A stretch of 64,000 nucleotides of DNA from Paracoccus sp. (in: a-proteobacteria) (lineage in GTDB: Bacteria > Pseudomonadota > Alphaproteobacteria > Rhodobacterales > Rhodobacteraceae): NCBI GenBank assembly GCA_030538705.1, contig JAUNTL010000002.1:23011-87010 (forward strand), in the 5' to 3' direction. Under the pieces are notes generated by a model. That model was not told where the DNA came from. It saw only the letters and a list, made by a program, of their open reading frames with translations, and did no database searches. Each line of letters begins with the position of its first letter. Position 1 is the first letter of the stretch. Positions 26,981-36,115 of the stretch are shown here, one piece after another. The translations under genes and the position numbers were made by a program.

Positions 26981-27862
26981 TCAGCCCCAGTTCGCGCCGC
27001 TCAGCACATCCAGCGGCAGCTTGATATAGCGGGTGCCGTTCGCCTCTGGTTCGGGCAGGCGGCCGCCGTTCATATTCACCTGAAGCGCATGCAGGATCAG
27101 CTTGGGCATCGGCAAAGTGGCGTCGCGGGCCTCGCGGGCGGCGATGAATTCGGGCGCGGTGCGGTATTTCGACATATGGATATTCGCGGCCTTCTGCTCG
27201 GCCACGCTCGATTGCCACATCGGTTCGCGCCCGCCCGGCTGATAGTCATGGCCGGTGAACAGCCGCGTCTCGTCGGGCAGCGCCAGTATCGCCTGAATGG
27301 AATCCCACAGCACCGCCGCATCACCGCCGGGAAAGTCGGCCCGCGCCGTGCCGCTGTCGGGCATGAACATCGTGTCATGGATAAAGGCCGCATCACCGAT
27401 GACATAGGTGACCGACGCCAGCGTATGCCCCGGCGAAAACATCACCCGCGCCGGCACCGAACCGACCCGGAACGTATCGCCATGCGCGAACAGCCGGTCC
27501 CATTGCGATCCGTCGGCAGGAAAGCCGGGCCAGTTGTAAAAGCCCTTCCACAGCTTTTGGACCTCGACCACTTTTTCGCCGATGGCGGTCGGCGCGCCGG
27601 TCTTGCTGTGCAGGTAATGCGCGGCGGAAAAATGGTCTGCATGGGGGTGGGTGTCGAGAATCCACTGAACGCGATAGCCCTTGTCCGCGACAAAGCGCAG
27701 GATCTCGTCGGCGCTTGTGCTGCCGGTCTGGCCCGATTTTTCATCATAATCGTAAACCGGGTCAATGATCGCACAATCCCCGGTTTCAGGATCGGCGACG
27801 ACATACTGGATCGACCAGGTCCGCGGATCGAAGAAGCCGGTTACTTCGGGTCTGACGGTCAT
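26981..27862 (-). CDS. MBL-fold metallo-hydrolase, Blh/ETHE1 (persulfide dioxygenase) type
   Basis: A 293-residue metallo-beta-lactamase-fold protein. The metal motif is THPHADHFS (His 72, His 74, Asp 76, His 77), followed by FSPGHTLASVTY and MFMPDSGTARADFPGGD, which is the signature of the persulfide dioxygenase/Blh branch, and FTGHDYQPGG. AAAGGAGACCGCC precedes the chosen ATG at 27862; the ORF could begin six codons earlier but without a ribosome site. Likely role: oxidation of glutathione persulfide in sulfide detoxification. No rhodanese or BigR gene is adjacent. Confidence 0.88.
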   Translation of the reverse strand: MTVRPEVTGFFDPRTWSIQYVVADPETGDCAIIDPVYDYDEKSGQTGSTSADEILRFVADKGYRVQWILDTHPHADHFSAAHYLHSKTGAPTAIGEKVVEVQKLWKGFYNWPGFPADGSQWDRLFAHGDTFRVGSVPARVMFSPGHTLASVTYVIGDAAFIHDTMFMPDSGTARADFPGGDAAVLWDSIQAILALPDETRLFTGHDYQPGGREPMWQSSVAEQKAANIHMSKYRTAPEFIAAREARDATLPMPKLILHALQVNMNGGRLPEPEANGTRYIKLPLDVLSGANWG

Positions 27863-28188
27863 GGCGGTCTCCTTTCGCATATGGGCCGGTCACGCGGGCG
27901 CGGGCAGCGGAATTTGCGCGATACCGCGCGGACAGGCAGATTGCCGTATATCTAGTTGATTACGCGCCGGATCGTAACAGATATTCGCAACAGGATACGC
28001 GACCGGGCAAAACGCGGGCAAGGTATCCATCGCCTGCCCACCGCCTCGGGTCGGGCGGACGGACGGACGGCAACAGCGCCGATACGCCACCACGCAAGGC
28101 GCGGGCCATCTGCCGGATATCAGACCGACAGAGGCGCGCCTGCCGCTGTTGCCGGCCATATCGGCAAGGCCGCAGCCCTGACCGGCGG
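27863..28188. other. 326-bp intergenic region, no gene seen
   Basis: I find no credible coding sequence. An AT-richer patch at about 27945-27995 (TATATCTAGTTGATTA and AGATATTCG) stands out from the GC-rich flanks and probably holds the promoter of the Blh-like gene transcribed to the left. The rest resembles ordinary GC-rich spacer. Confidence 0.5.
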
Positions 28189-29379
28189 TCAGAGGTCCAG
28201 AACCACCCTTCCGCGCGGCCGCGAGCAACAGATCAGCGCCTCGCCGGGACCGGGCGGGTCCAGCGGATCGCTGAAATATTCGACCTCGCCCTCGGTCAGC
28301 CCGCTTTTGCACGAACCGCAAATCCCCGAGCGACAGACGAAGGCCGGATCGAGACCGGCGCTCTCGGCAAGTTCAAGGATGGAATCGACGCCACTGTTCC
28401 ACGCCAGCGTCAGTCCCGAGCGGGCAAAGACGACCTCATCCCCCGCCGCAGCGCTGGCGGATGCGGCCACGGCCGTATGGCGCGGCGCCGGCCCGGCCAC
28501 GGCGCGCTGATCGGGATCGGTCAGGAAATCCAGCCGCGACAGGGATTTCGGCGCATTGGCCGGGATGCGCGGCAGATCACGGGCCGGGGCGGCATCCAGC
28601 TTGGCCGCCAATGCAGGCAGCGATGCGCCGGGGCCAAAGAACTCATAGGCGATGCGTTCGGGTGCGATGCCCATATCCGTCAGCAGACGCCACATGGCCA
28701 CCATAAAGGGCTGCGGGCCGCACAGATAAACCTGATAGTCGTCCAGAGGCAGCAGGCGCTGTAACAGCGGGCGATCGACCACGCCTTGGGCATCGACGAT
28801 ACCGGCCGCATGATCGCCATCACCGGGATTGCGCAGGACGCCGGTATAGCGGATGCGCCCCCCGGATGCCGCGGCCAGTTCCACCATCTCGCCGCGCAGC
28901 GCCTGAACGGCGCCATTCTCGCTGGCGTGAACCATCCACACCGGTCGTTCACCCTCTGCCGCCAGCCGGTGCAGCATTGACAACAGCGGGGTCAGCCCGA
29001 CCCCGCCGGCCAGCAGCAGCACCGGGCGCGTGCTGTCCTCGTCCAAGAAAAAGGCGCCGCGCGGGGCAGCAACCTCGATTTCGTCCCCTTCATGCAGGTT
29101 ATCATGCAGCCAGACCGACCCCACCCCGTCGGGCGCGCCATTCGCCCCGGCCTCGCGCTTGACCGAGATGCGATAGACATCGCCCGCATCCACCGGATTC
29201 GAGATGGAATAGGTCCGCAGCACCGGCCCTGCGGGTCCGGGGATGCGCAGGGTCAGATATTGCCCCGGTCGCGCCGGCCAAAGCGGCGCATCATCCGTCG
29301 CAGCAAGATAGAAAGAGGTGATGACATCGCTTTCGCGCTGCTTGCGCACCAGCCGGAAGCGCCGGAATGGCTCGGTCAT
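28189..29379 (-). CDS. Oxygenase reductase: FAD/NAD domain plus C-terminal 2Fe-2S ferredoxin
   Basis: A 396-residue electron-transfer protein. The FAD motif RTYSISN lies near residue 60, the NAD motif LLAGGVGLTPLLSM follows, then LCGPQPFM. After a linker of about 40 residues comes a plant-type ferredoxin (CRSGICGSCKSG ... CCS). This order (FAD-NAD-2Fe-2S) matches reductases of Rieske demethylases/dioxygenases. It begins three bases after the oxygenase stop, so it is the electron donor for that enzyme. Confidence 0.92.
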   Translation of the reverse strand: MTEPFRRFRLVRKQRESDVITSFYLAATDDAPLWPARPGQYLTLRIPGPAGPVLRTYSISNPVDAGDVYRISVKREAGANGAPDGVGSVWLHDNLHEGDEIEVAAPRGAFFLDEDSTRPVLLLAGGVGLTPLLSMLHRLAAEGERPVWMVHASENGAVQALRGEMVELAAASGGRIRYTGVLRNPGDGDHAAGIVDAQGVVDRPLLQRLLPLDDYQVYLCGPQPFMVAMWRLLTDMGIAPERIAYEFFGPGASLPALAAKLDAAPARDLPRIPANAPKSLSRLDFLTDPDQRAVAGPAPRHTAVAASASAAAGDEVVFARSGLTLAWNSGVDSILELAESAGLDPAFVCRSGICGSCKSGLTEGEVEYFSDPLDPPGPGEALICCSRPRGRVVLDL

Positions 29380-29382
29380 GGG

Positions 29383-30423
29383 TCAGGCCTGCATCTTTTC
29401 ATCGACCAGCCGTTCCTCGGCGATCATCGCCTCGAGCTGGCGGCGGAAACGCAGCTGGCCTGCGTCGATGGACAGGTCGATATGGGGCGAGGTCTTGGTC
29501 GTCATGCCGATCTGGACCTGATCGAGAACGGCCCGGTCCTCTTCAAAGGCGTGGCGGACATCCTCGCTCATCATCTGCGACAGCTCGGCATCGTCGGGCC
29601 GGATATTGCGCAGCTGGAACCAGTAATACCGGGTTTCCGTCTCGGTCGTCGGCGTCATGAAATTATAGCTGTCCATGACAAAGGTCTTTTCATCCAGCTG
29701 GCCGTCGGGACCGCCGGTTCCTGCCGGCGTGAACACCGCGCGGATCAGCGCATGGCTGGGATAGCGGACCTCATAATGCTGAAGCCGGTCGCATGGCCCG
29801 TCGAATTCGACAATCTTGGCGTAAAAGGGCGCCGGCTCGACATTCATCATCCAGCGATGGACGATGACACCGTTCTCGGTGCGCGTCACCTTCAGCGGCG
29901 TGTCGCGCGTCGCGGCCTGCGCAAAGCTGCTTTCATGGACCCAGGCGACATGGGTGGGATCAAGCAGGTTGTCGCACATCAGCAGATAGTTGCACTTCAG
30001 CTCCATCGCGGCGCCGCGATTGATGCCCCAGTCAGGGCTGTCGAAATTGGGAATATCAATGATGTCATCGGGATCGGCGATGGCGGCATTGCCCATCCAG
30101 ATCCAGACGAGACCGTATTTTTCCTGAATCGGATAGGGCCGCACCCGGGCGGCCGAGGGGATGCGCCCGCCACCCGGCGCCCAGACGCACTGGCCGGCAC
30201 AATCAAAGGTCAGCCCATGATATCCGCATTCAACATTGTCGCCCTTGATCCGCCCTTTGGACAGCGGCAGCTTGCGATGAGGGCAGGCATCCTCAAGCGC
30301 GATCACCTCGCCCTGCGAGTTGCGGAACACGCAAATCTTTTCGCCCAGAACGAGAACCTGCTTGAGATTATTGTCGATTTCGCTGCTCCAGGCAGCGACA
30401 TACCAAGCATTTTTCAGAAACAC
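29383..30423 (-). CDS. Rieske [2Fe-2S] non-haem iron oxygenase, alpha subunit (VanA-like)
   Basis: 346 residues. The Rieske site is CPHR (Cys 47, His 49) with CGYHG (Cys 66, His 69). The mononuclear iron site is DNLLDPTHVAWVH (His 158, His 163), with the bridging Asp 155 region. Length and the FLKNAWYVAAWSSEI start match the vanillate O-demethylase/toluenesulfonate type, which usually demethylates or hydroxylates small aromatic or quaternary compounds. The start is GTG, preceded by AAAGGTCCAGCC. Substrate cannot be read. Confidence 0.92.
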   Translation of the reverse strand: MFLKNAWYVAAWSSEIDNNLKQVLVLGEKICVFRNSQGEVIALEDACPHRKLPLSKGRIKGDNVECGYHGLTFDCAGQCVWAPGGGRIPSAARVRPYPIQEKYGLVWIWMGNAAIADPDDIIDIPNFDSPDWGINRGAAMELKCNYLLMCDNLLDPTHVAWVHESSFAQAATRDTPLKVTRTENGVIVHRWMMNVEPAPFYAKIVEFDGPCDRLQHYEVRYPSHALIRAVFTPAGTGGPDGQLDEKTFVMDSYNFMTPTTETETRYYWFQLRNIRPDDAELSQMMSEDVRHAFEEDRAVLDQVQIGMTTKTSPHIDLSIDAGQLRFRRQLEAMIAEERLVDEKMQA

Positions 30424-30509
30424 GGCTGGACCTTTCGTGGCTGGCTCCTCAGATTAATATGTATAGGCACTGGCGCCATTCGCATATCCCAGAAAAAGGC
30501 CGGGATTGT

Positions 30510-31442
30510 TTAGTCTGGCTCAACCCTGATGCTGCGGCGGCTGCGGGTTTCCGTCAGCGACCAGTTCAGAAAATCGCGCGCGACGCGGCGTGACAATGTC
30601 CCGCTGCCCCAGCAGATGAAATAGCTTTCCGGCATGGTCATCATGACCTCGGACAGCCGCACCAGCCGGCCGCTGTCGATATCCTGCTGCGCAAAGGCGT
30701 CCTGCGCCAGAACGACCCCCTGCCCCGCGGCCGCCGCCTCAAGCGCGAGGCTGGACATGGAATAGACCGCAACCGTGCGGACCGGCGGATCGGGGACCAG
30801 CCCGGCCAGCGTGAACCAGTCGTCCCAGCCCGGCGCGACACTTTCTTCCATACCCCAGTCGATGCCGATCAGCGGCAGGCGCATCAGCCCTTCGGCCGTG
30901 GCCGCCTCAGGATGGGCGGCCAGAAAGCCGGGCGCACAGGCCGGAAAGCAGGCATCCGTGAACAGCGAACGCGAATAGGGATAGCGCTGCGCCGCCCGCC
31001 CATAGGTCAGACGGAACATCTGGTCCATCAGCTGTGGGTCAGGCTCTTTATGGGTCGCGATGATGCGGATCGCAGGCTCGCCCGCCATCGCCTGAAACCT
31101 GTGAATGACCGGGTTGAGCCATTTTTGCAGCAGCGTCGGCAGGCCGGACACGACCAGTTCTTCGGTGATGCGGTGGTTGAGGATAAAGTCCTGCGCGCGA
31201 TCCAGCCGGTCGAAACCCTGTGCGATCAGCTCATAATAGATCATCGCGGCGGGTGTCATGGTGATGCGCCGCCCCTCTCGCAGGATCAGCGGCACGCCGA
31301 CATGTTCCTCCAGCAGGCGCAGCTGCTGGCTGATCGCGCCGGGGGTCACACCAAGCGCGCGCGCCGCCCCATGGACCGATCCGGCCTTTCCAAAGGCGGC
31401 GAATGCCTGCATCGCACGCAATGGTGGCAGCCCCATGCCCAT
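30510..31442 (-). CDS. LysR family regulator (GcvA-like)
   Basis: A 310-residue LysR protein. The winged helix is MQAFAAFGKAGSVHGAARALGVTPGAISQQLRLLEEHVG, then a GcvA-like effector domain with the C-terminal pocket segment GQGVVLAQD. I start it at ATG 31442, preceded by AGGAAGGGATC; the longer frame to 31562 has no such support. It lies upstream of the Rieske operon on the same strand and divergent from the binding protein at 31633, so it could control either. Confidence 0.9.
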   Translation of the reverse strand: MGMGLPPLRAMQAFAAFGKAGSVHGAARALGVTPGAISQQLRLLEEHVGVPLILREGRRITMTPAAMIYYELIAQGFDRLDRAQDFILNHRITEELVVSGLPTLLQKWLNPVIHRFQAMAGEPAIRIIATHKEPDPQLMDQMFRLTYGRAAQRYPYSRSLFTDACFPACAPGFLAAHPEAATAEGLMRLPLIGIDWGMEESVAPGWDDWFTLAGLVPDPPVRTVAVYSMSSLALEAAAAGQGVVLAQDAFAQQDIDSGRLVRLSEVMMTMPESYFICWGSGTLSRRVARDFLNWSLTETRSRRSIRVEPD

Positions 31443-31632
31443 ATTCTGATCCCTTCCTGTAGAATTGTTTAGAAGAGCTGCACAAACGACGATAGCTTCT
31501 GATTTGTGGGGGCGAAACCGCGCTCGTAACATATTAAAATCAGACATAATGATAATAAGCAACAGCTAAGCCGCTGACATCCACCAACAGGACCGCGCGC
31601 CGACGCGCGGCATTTGCAGGGAGACGGATCCG

Positions 31633-33189
31633 ATGGCACTTATTACCAATCGCCGGTCATTATTGCTGGGTGCAGGCGCGATGTCCGCTGCCGCCGCACT
31701 GGGGCTGGCACCACAGCGCGGGATGGCGCAGGACGCCCCGCAGTCGGGCGGCACCTTTCGTCTGGCCGTTTCGGATTTCAGCACGGCCGACCACCTTGAC
31801 CCCCAGGTCAATGAATACCGTTTCATGATGCATCTTCAGTATCAGATCCGAAACTGCCTGATCGAGGTCGGGCCGGGGGGCGTTCTCGTGCCCGAACTGG
31901 CCACCGAATGGGGCGCCAACAGCGACATGTCGGAATGGACCTTCAAGATCCGCCCGAATGTCGAATTTCACAACGGCAAGACCCTGACCGCCGAGGATGT
32001 GGTCTGGTCGCTGAACCTGCACCGCGGCGAGGACACCATCTCGGCCGCGAAATCGCTGATGCAGGCCATCACCGATATCACCGCGACCGGCCCCTTGGAG
32101 GTCAAGGTCACGCTTGAAGGCCCGAATGCAAGCTTTCCGGCCATTCTGTCGATGATCAACATGCTGATCGTCCCCGCGGATGATCGCAATTTCGAGGCCG
32201 GGATCGGCACCGGCGGTTATATTCTGGACAATTATACGCCGGGCGTGCGCAGCCTTGTGCGCAAGAACCCGAATTACTGGAAAGAGGGCCGCGCCCATTT
32301 CGACGCAATCGAGACGCATTGCATCGCCGACATCAACGCCCGGACCACGGCCTTGCAGACCGGTCAGATCGACGCCATGGATTCGGTCGACACCACCACG
32401 GCCGCCCTGCTTTCGGCGCTGCCGGGCGTGGCGCTGTTGCAAACCCAAGGCAAGCAGCACCATGCCTTCAGCATGAATGTCACCGATCCGCGTTTCGCCG
32501 AACGTGATGTCCGCCTGGCGATGAAGCTGGCCATCGACCGTGACGAGATTCTCGACAAGATTCAGGCGGGCTATGGCTCGATCGCCAATGATCAGCCGCT
32601 GTCAAAAGCCTATGCCTATCACAACCCCGATCTTGAACAGCACAGCTATGATCCCGACCGCGCCCGCTATCTGCTGGAACAGGCAGGCGCCACCGGGCTG
32701 ACCGTGCCGCTGCATGTCTCCGAAGTGCCGTTTACCGGCGCGCTGAACATGGCACAGCTTTATGCCGAGCAGGCGGCGCGCGCCGGGATCACCATCGAGG
32801 TGCGCCGCGAACCCGATGACGGGTATTGGTCCAACATCTGGGGCAAGCGCCCGATGTTCGCGACCCGCTGGTCGGGCCGCGTCAGCGAGGACGCGATGCT
32901 GACGCTCGCCTATTCGCGCCAGAGCGTCGGATCGTGGAACGAAACCAGTTGGGACAACGAGGCATTCAACAACGCCCTTGTCGCCGCCCGTTCCGAAGCC
33001 GATGACGACAAGCGCCGCGAACTCTATTGGGAATGCCAGCGCCTGATCTGGGAAGATGGCGGCATGGTCGCGCCGATCTGGGCCGACATTCTTGATGCCA
33101 CCAGCGACAAGATCGGCCATGGCGAGATCGCCAATGACTGGGCACTGGACGGCGCGCGCTGCGGCGAACGCTGGTGGTTCAAGACCTGA
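31633..33189 (+). CDS. ABC transporter substrate-binding protein, family 5
   Basis: A 518-residue periplasmic binding protein with a Tat-like signal (NRRSLLLGAGAMSAAAALGLAPQRGMAQ). Family 5 segments are ELATEWGANSDMSEWTFKIRPNVEFHNGKTLTAEDVVWSL and GTGGYILDNYTPGVR. AGGGAG precedes the ATG. The matching permeases and ATPase lie on the opposite strand 3-6 kb downstream. Followed by a strong hairpin, then an FAD oxidase and an aminotransferase gene. Confidence 0.92.
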   Translation: MALITNRRSLLLGAGAMSAAAALGLAPQRGMAQDAPQSGGTFRLAVSDFSTADHLDPQVNEYRFMMHLQYQIRNCLIEVGPGGVLVPELATEWGANSDMSEWTFKIRPNVEFHNGKTLTAEDVVWSLNLHRGEDTISAAKSLMQAITDITATGPLEVKVTLEGPNASFPAILSMINMLIVPADDRNFEAGIGTGGYILDNYTPGVRSLVRKNPNYWKEGRAHFDAIETHCIADINARTTALQTGQIDAMDSVDTTTAALLSALPGVALLQTQGKQHHAFSMNVTDPRFAERDVRLAMKLAIDRDEILDKIQAGYGSIANDQPLSKAYAYHNPDLEQHSYDPDRARYLLEQAGATGLTVPLHVSEVPFTGALNMAQLYAEQAARAGITIEVRREPDDGYWSNIWGKRPMFATRWSGRVSEDAMLTLAYSRQSVGSWNETSWDNEAFNNALVAARSEADDDKRRELYWECQRLIWEDGGMVAPIWADILDATSDKIGHGEIANDWALDGARCGERWWFKT

Positions 33190-33202
33190 CCGCCCTTTGC
33201 GT

Positions 33203-33227
33203 GGCGCGCCCTGATATCGGGCGCGCC
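33203..33227 (+). promoter_or_regulatory. Intercistronic hairpin after family 5 binding protein gene
   Basis: GGCGCGCCC, loop TGATATC, GGGCGCGCC, 14 bases after the binding-protein stop. The nine-bp stem lacks a U-tract, like the hairpins after the other binding-protein genes here. Confidence 0.55.
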
Positions 33228-33343
33228 GCCACCTGCCGGCCCCGGCAACCCTGCGCCGGCCCGCACACAGCACTGATCCGGTGACGGACCCCATTTTTTC
33301 GGCCGCCCGTCATCCGTGGCGGCCCAATGACGCAGAGACCCCC

Positions 33344-34762
33344 ATGACCACCCGCGATCCGCATCATCCTACAGCGCCTGCGGGGCAGGTCACCGGCCTT
33401 GGCGCCGTGCTGGCCGAACTTGGCCCGCTGTTTGGTGATCGCCTGTCACAGGCCGATGCCATCCGCGCCCAGCATGGCGCAGTTGAAAGCTGGCTGCCCG
33501 AAGCGCTGCCCGAGGCGGTGATCTTTGCCCGCTCGACCGACGAGGTGGCGCGGGTGCTTGCGCTTTGCAACCGTTACGGCGTGCCGGTGGTGCCCTTTGG
33601 CGCCGGCTCTTCGCTCGAGGGGCAGGTCATCGCGCTCCGCGGCGGGATCTGCCTTGATCTGACGGGGATGGACCGCATCCTTGCCATCAATCCCGAGGAT
33701 ATGGATTGCATCGTCGAGGCCGGCGTCATCCGCCAGACACTGAACGAACATCTCCGCCGCCACGGCCTGTTTTTCCCGGTCGATCCCGGCGCCCATGCAA
33801 CGCTGGGCGGCATGGCATCCACCCGCGCCTCGGGCACGACGACGGTGCGCTATGGCTCCATGCGCGAGTTGGTTCTGGGGCTGACCGTGGTCATGGCCGA
33901 TGGCACCGTGATCAAAACCGGCGGCCGCGCGCGCAAATCGGCCGCCGGCTATGACCTGACCCATCTCTTTGTCGGGGCCGAGGGCACATTGGGCGTCATC
34001 ACCGAGGTCACGCTGCGCCTGTTCGGCCTGCCCGAGGCCAGCCGCACCATCCTGTGCGCCTTTCCCGATCTCGACAGCGCCACCGCCTGCGTGGTCGCCG
34101 CAATGCAGGCCGGTCTGGGCCTGCAACGGATCGAGCTTGCCGATCAGGTCCAGATGCAGGCAATCAACGCCCATGGCGGCGCGCAACTGCCCGAGGCGCC
34201 GACGTTGTGGACCGAAATCACCGGATCGGAACCGGCGGTCGCCCATGATGCCGGTTTCTTTACCGAGCTGGCACAGGATTGCGGCGCGTTGCGTGTCGAA
34301 CCGGCACGCGATCACGAGGATGCGAACCGCATCTGGCGCATCCGCCACAACGCGCTTTATGCCACGCGTGCCTTGCGTCCGGGGATCAAGGGCCTGTCGA
34401 CCGATGTCTGTGTGCCGGTATCGCGCCTGCCCGAATGCATCGCCGAGATCCGCAAGGACATCGACGCGGCCGGCATGCTGGCGCCGCTGATGGGCCATGC
34501 GGGAGACGGCAATTTTCATCTGGTGCTGATGTTCGACCCCGACGATCCCGATGAGACCGCGACCGCGCGGCGGATCAATGCACGCCTGGTCGCCATCGCC
34601 CAGTCGATGGGGGGAACCGCAACCGGCGAACATGGCGTCGGTCTTGGCAAAAAGCCCTATATGGAGGCCGAACACGGCCCCGCGCTTGACGTGATGCGGC
34701 GCGTGAAGCGCGCACTCGATCCGGCAGACATCCTTAACCCCGGCAAGATCTTTGATCCGTGA
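33344..34762 (+). CDS. FAD-binding oxidase (GlcD / D-lactate dehydrogenase type)
   Basis: A 472-residue flavoenzyme of the PCMH/GlcD family. FAD-binding segments are PFGAGSSLEGQVI, DPGAHATLGGMASTRASG and LTHLFVGAEGTLGVITE; the C-terminal domain has MGHAGDGNFH (metal/substrate) and GEHGVGLGKK. These oxidise a D-2-hydroxy acid to the keto acid. I chose ATG 33344; a GTG at 33281 in frame is possible. It lies between a binding-protein gene and a HisC-like gene, so its substrate is probably brought in or generated by that importer. Confidence 0.9.
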   Translation: MTTRDPHHPTAPAGQVTGLGAVLAELGPLFGDRLSQADAIRAQHGAVESWLPEALPEAVIFARSTDEVARVLALCNRYGVPVVPFGAGSSLEGQVIALRGGICLDLTGMDRILAINPEDMDCIVEAGVIRQTLNEHLRRHGLFFPVDPGAHATLGGMASTRASGTTTVRYGSMRELVLGLTVVMADGTVIKTGGRARKSAAGYDLTHLFVGAEGTLGVITEVTLRLFGLPEASRTILCAFPDLDSATACVVAAMQAGLGLQRIELADQVQMQAINAHGGAQLPEAPTLWTEITGSEPAVAHDAGFFTELAQDCGALRVEPARDHEDANRIWRIRHNALYATRALRPGIKGLSTDVCVPVSRLPECIAEIRKDIDAAGMLAPLMGHAGDGNFHLVLMFDPDDPDETATARRINARLVAIAQSMGGTATGEHGVGLGKKPYMEAEHGPALDVMRRVKRALDPADILNPGKIFDP

Positions 34763-34773
34763 CAGGTAACAAC

Positions 34774-35892
34774 ATGACATCACTTCCCGACGACCTCATC
34801 CGCGATGAAATCGCGCAACTGCCGGACTATAACGCCGGTCTGGCGCTCGACCGTTTCCGCGAGCTTTACGGCCGCGATGCGGTGGCCAAGCTGGACAGCA
34901 ACGAGAACCCTTACGGCCCCTCGCCGCAGGCCATCGCGGTGATGCGCGAGGGTGCTGCGGGTGTCGCCCGCTATCCCGATGCCGGTGACACCGCCCTGCG
35001 CATGGCCATCGGCGCGGCAAGCGGCACCCCGGCTGACCGGGTCATCATCGGCAACGGGTCCGAGGATCTGATCGGCGCGATCTATCGCGCGGTGCTGCGT
35101 CCGGGCGACAGGGTGGTCACGATCTGCCCCAGTTTCGGCCTGCATGAATTTGCGGCTCAGGGTTGCGGCGCGACGGTCGAAAAGGTGCATTTCGGCGCCG
35201 ACTGGGCTTTTCCGCTGGAAGGGCTGATCGCGGCACTGGCACGGCCGGCGCGGGTGTTGATGTTCTCTTCGCCGTCCAACCCGGCAGGGCCGGCGATCAC
35301 GCGCGCGCAGCTTGAACAACTGCTCGGCGCGGTGCCGGCCGCGACGCTGGTCGTCTTTGACGAGGCCTATCGCGAATATCTTTCGGGCGCATTCGCCTTT
35401 GACGCGCTGGCGGTGCTGGCGGCGTCGGGGCGGGCATGGATCAGCCTGCGCACATTTTCCAAAGCCTATGGTCTGGCTGGTGCGCGCGTCGGATATGGCC
35501 TGTGTTCGCACCCCGCGATGGCACTGGCCCTGCGCAAGACCCGCAATCCCTTTGCCGTCAACGCCCTTGCCGGCACCGCCGCGATTGCCGCATTGGCCGA
35601 TGATGCGCATCTTGCCCGTGGTGTCGCGCTGACGCTGTCAGAAAGGGACCGCGTGAGCGCCGCCCTTGCCGATCTGGGGCTGGCGGTGGCGCCCGCGCAG
35701 GGAAATTTCCTGTTCTTCCAGACCCCGAATGGCACCACAGGTCAGGCATTCGCCGAAGCCCTGCGTCATCACGGCATCCTGATCAAGGGCTGGCAGGAAG
35801 AGGGCTGGCGCGACTGGGCGCGGGTCACCATCGCCCTGCCGGCCGAGAACGACGCCTTTCTTGAGGCCCTGCGTCAGGTCCTGGCGGCATAG
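34774..35892 (+). CDS. HisC-like PLP aminotransferase (histidinol-phosphate aminotransferase family)
   Basis: A 372-residue class II aminotransferase. SNENPYGPS near residue 42 and the PLP lysine in SLRTFSKAYGLAGARVGY (Lys 230) are the HisC hallmarks, along with FDEAYREY. AGGTAAC precedes the ATG at 34774; a GTG at 34759 overlaps the oxidase stop. With a 2-hydroxy acid oxidase directly upstream, the pair could convert a hydroxy acid to an amino acid (or the reverse). A biosynthetic hisC role is less likely, as no other his genes are near. Confidence 0.85.
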   Translation: MTSLPDDLIRDEIAQLPDYNAGLALDRFRELYGRDAVAKLDSNENPYGPSPQAIAVMREGAAGVARYPDAGDTALRMAIGAASGTPADRVIIGNGSEDLIGAIYRAVLRPGDRVVTICPSFGLHEFAAQGCGATVEKVHFGADWAFPLEGLIAALARPARVLMFSSPSNPAGPAITRAQLEQLLGAVPAATLVVFDEAYREYLSGAFAFDALAVLAASGRAWISLRTFSKAYGLAGARVGYGLCSHPAMALALRKTRNPFAVNALAGTAAIAALADDAHLARGVALTLSERDRVSAALADLGLAVAPAQGNFLFFQTPNGTTGQAFAEALRHHGILIKGWQEEGWRDWARVTIALPAENDAFLEALRQVLAA

Positions 35893-36115
35893 GGCCATCC
35901 CGCCGCAGGCCGGTCTGGCCCGCGGAGATTTCCGCAAGGCGCGGCCTGCTGCGCCGCCCCGCCGGCGGGGAGCGGAGTTTTCGCATCGGGCGAAACGTGA
36001 CCGCGCCTGCCGGCGCATATATCGGAAATGGCGCAGTTCAATCCGGCACCGGACCCGCTCCGGCCGGCCCGCATTCCCACGACGCGCGGCCTGCCGCTGG
36101 CCCCGGCGGGCGGGA

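Noticed and set aside
30504-31472. ATTGTTTAG present at both ends of the LysR gene
   Set aside because: Nine bases shared once, one copy overlapping the stop codon; probably chance, and no inverted-repeat structure is associated.
34759-35892. HisC-like gene as a histidine biosynthesis gene
   Set aside because: No other his biosynthetic gene is near, and it is embedded in a catabolic importer module with an FAD oxidase.
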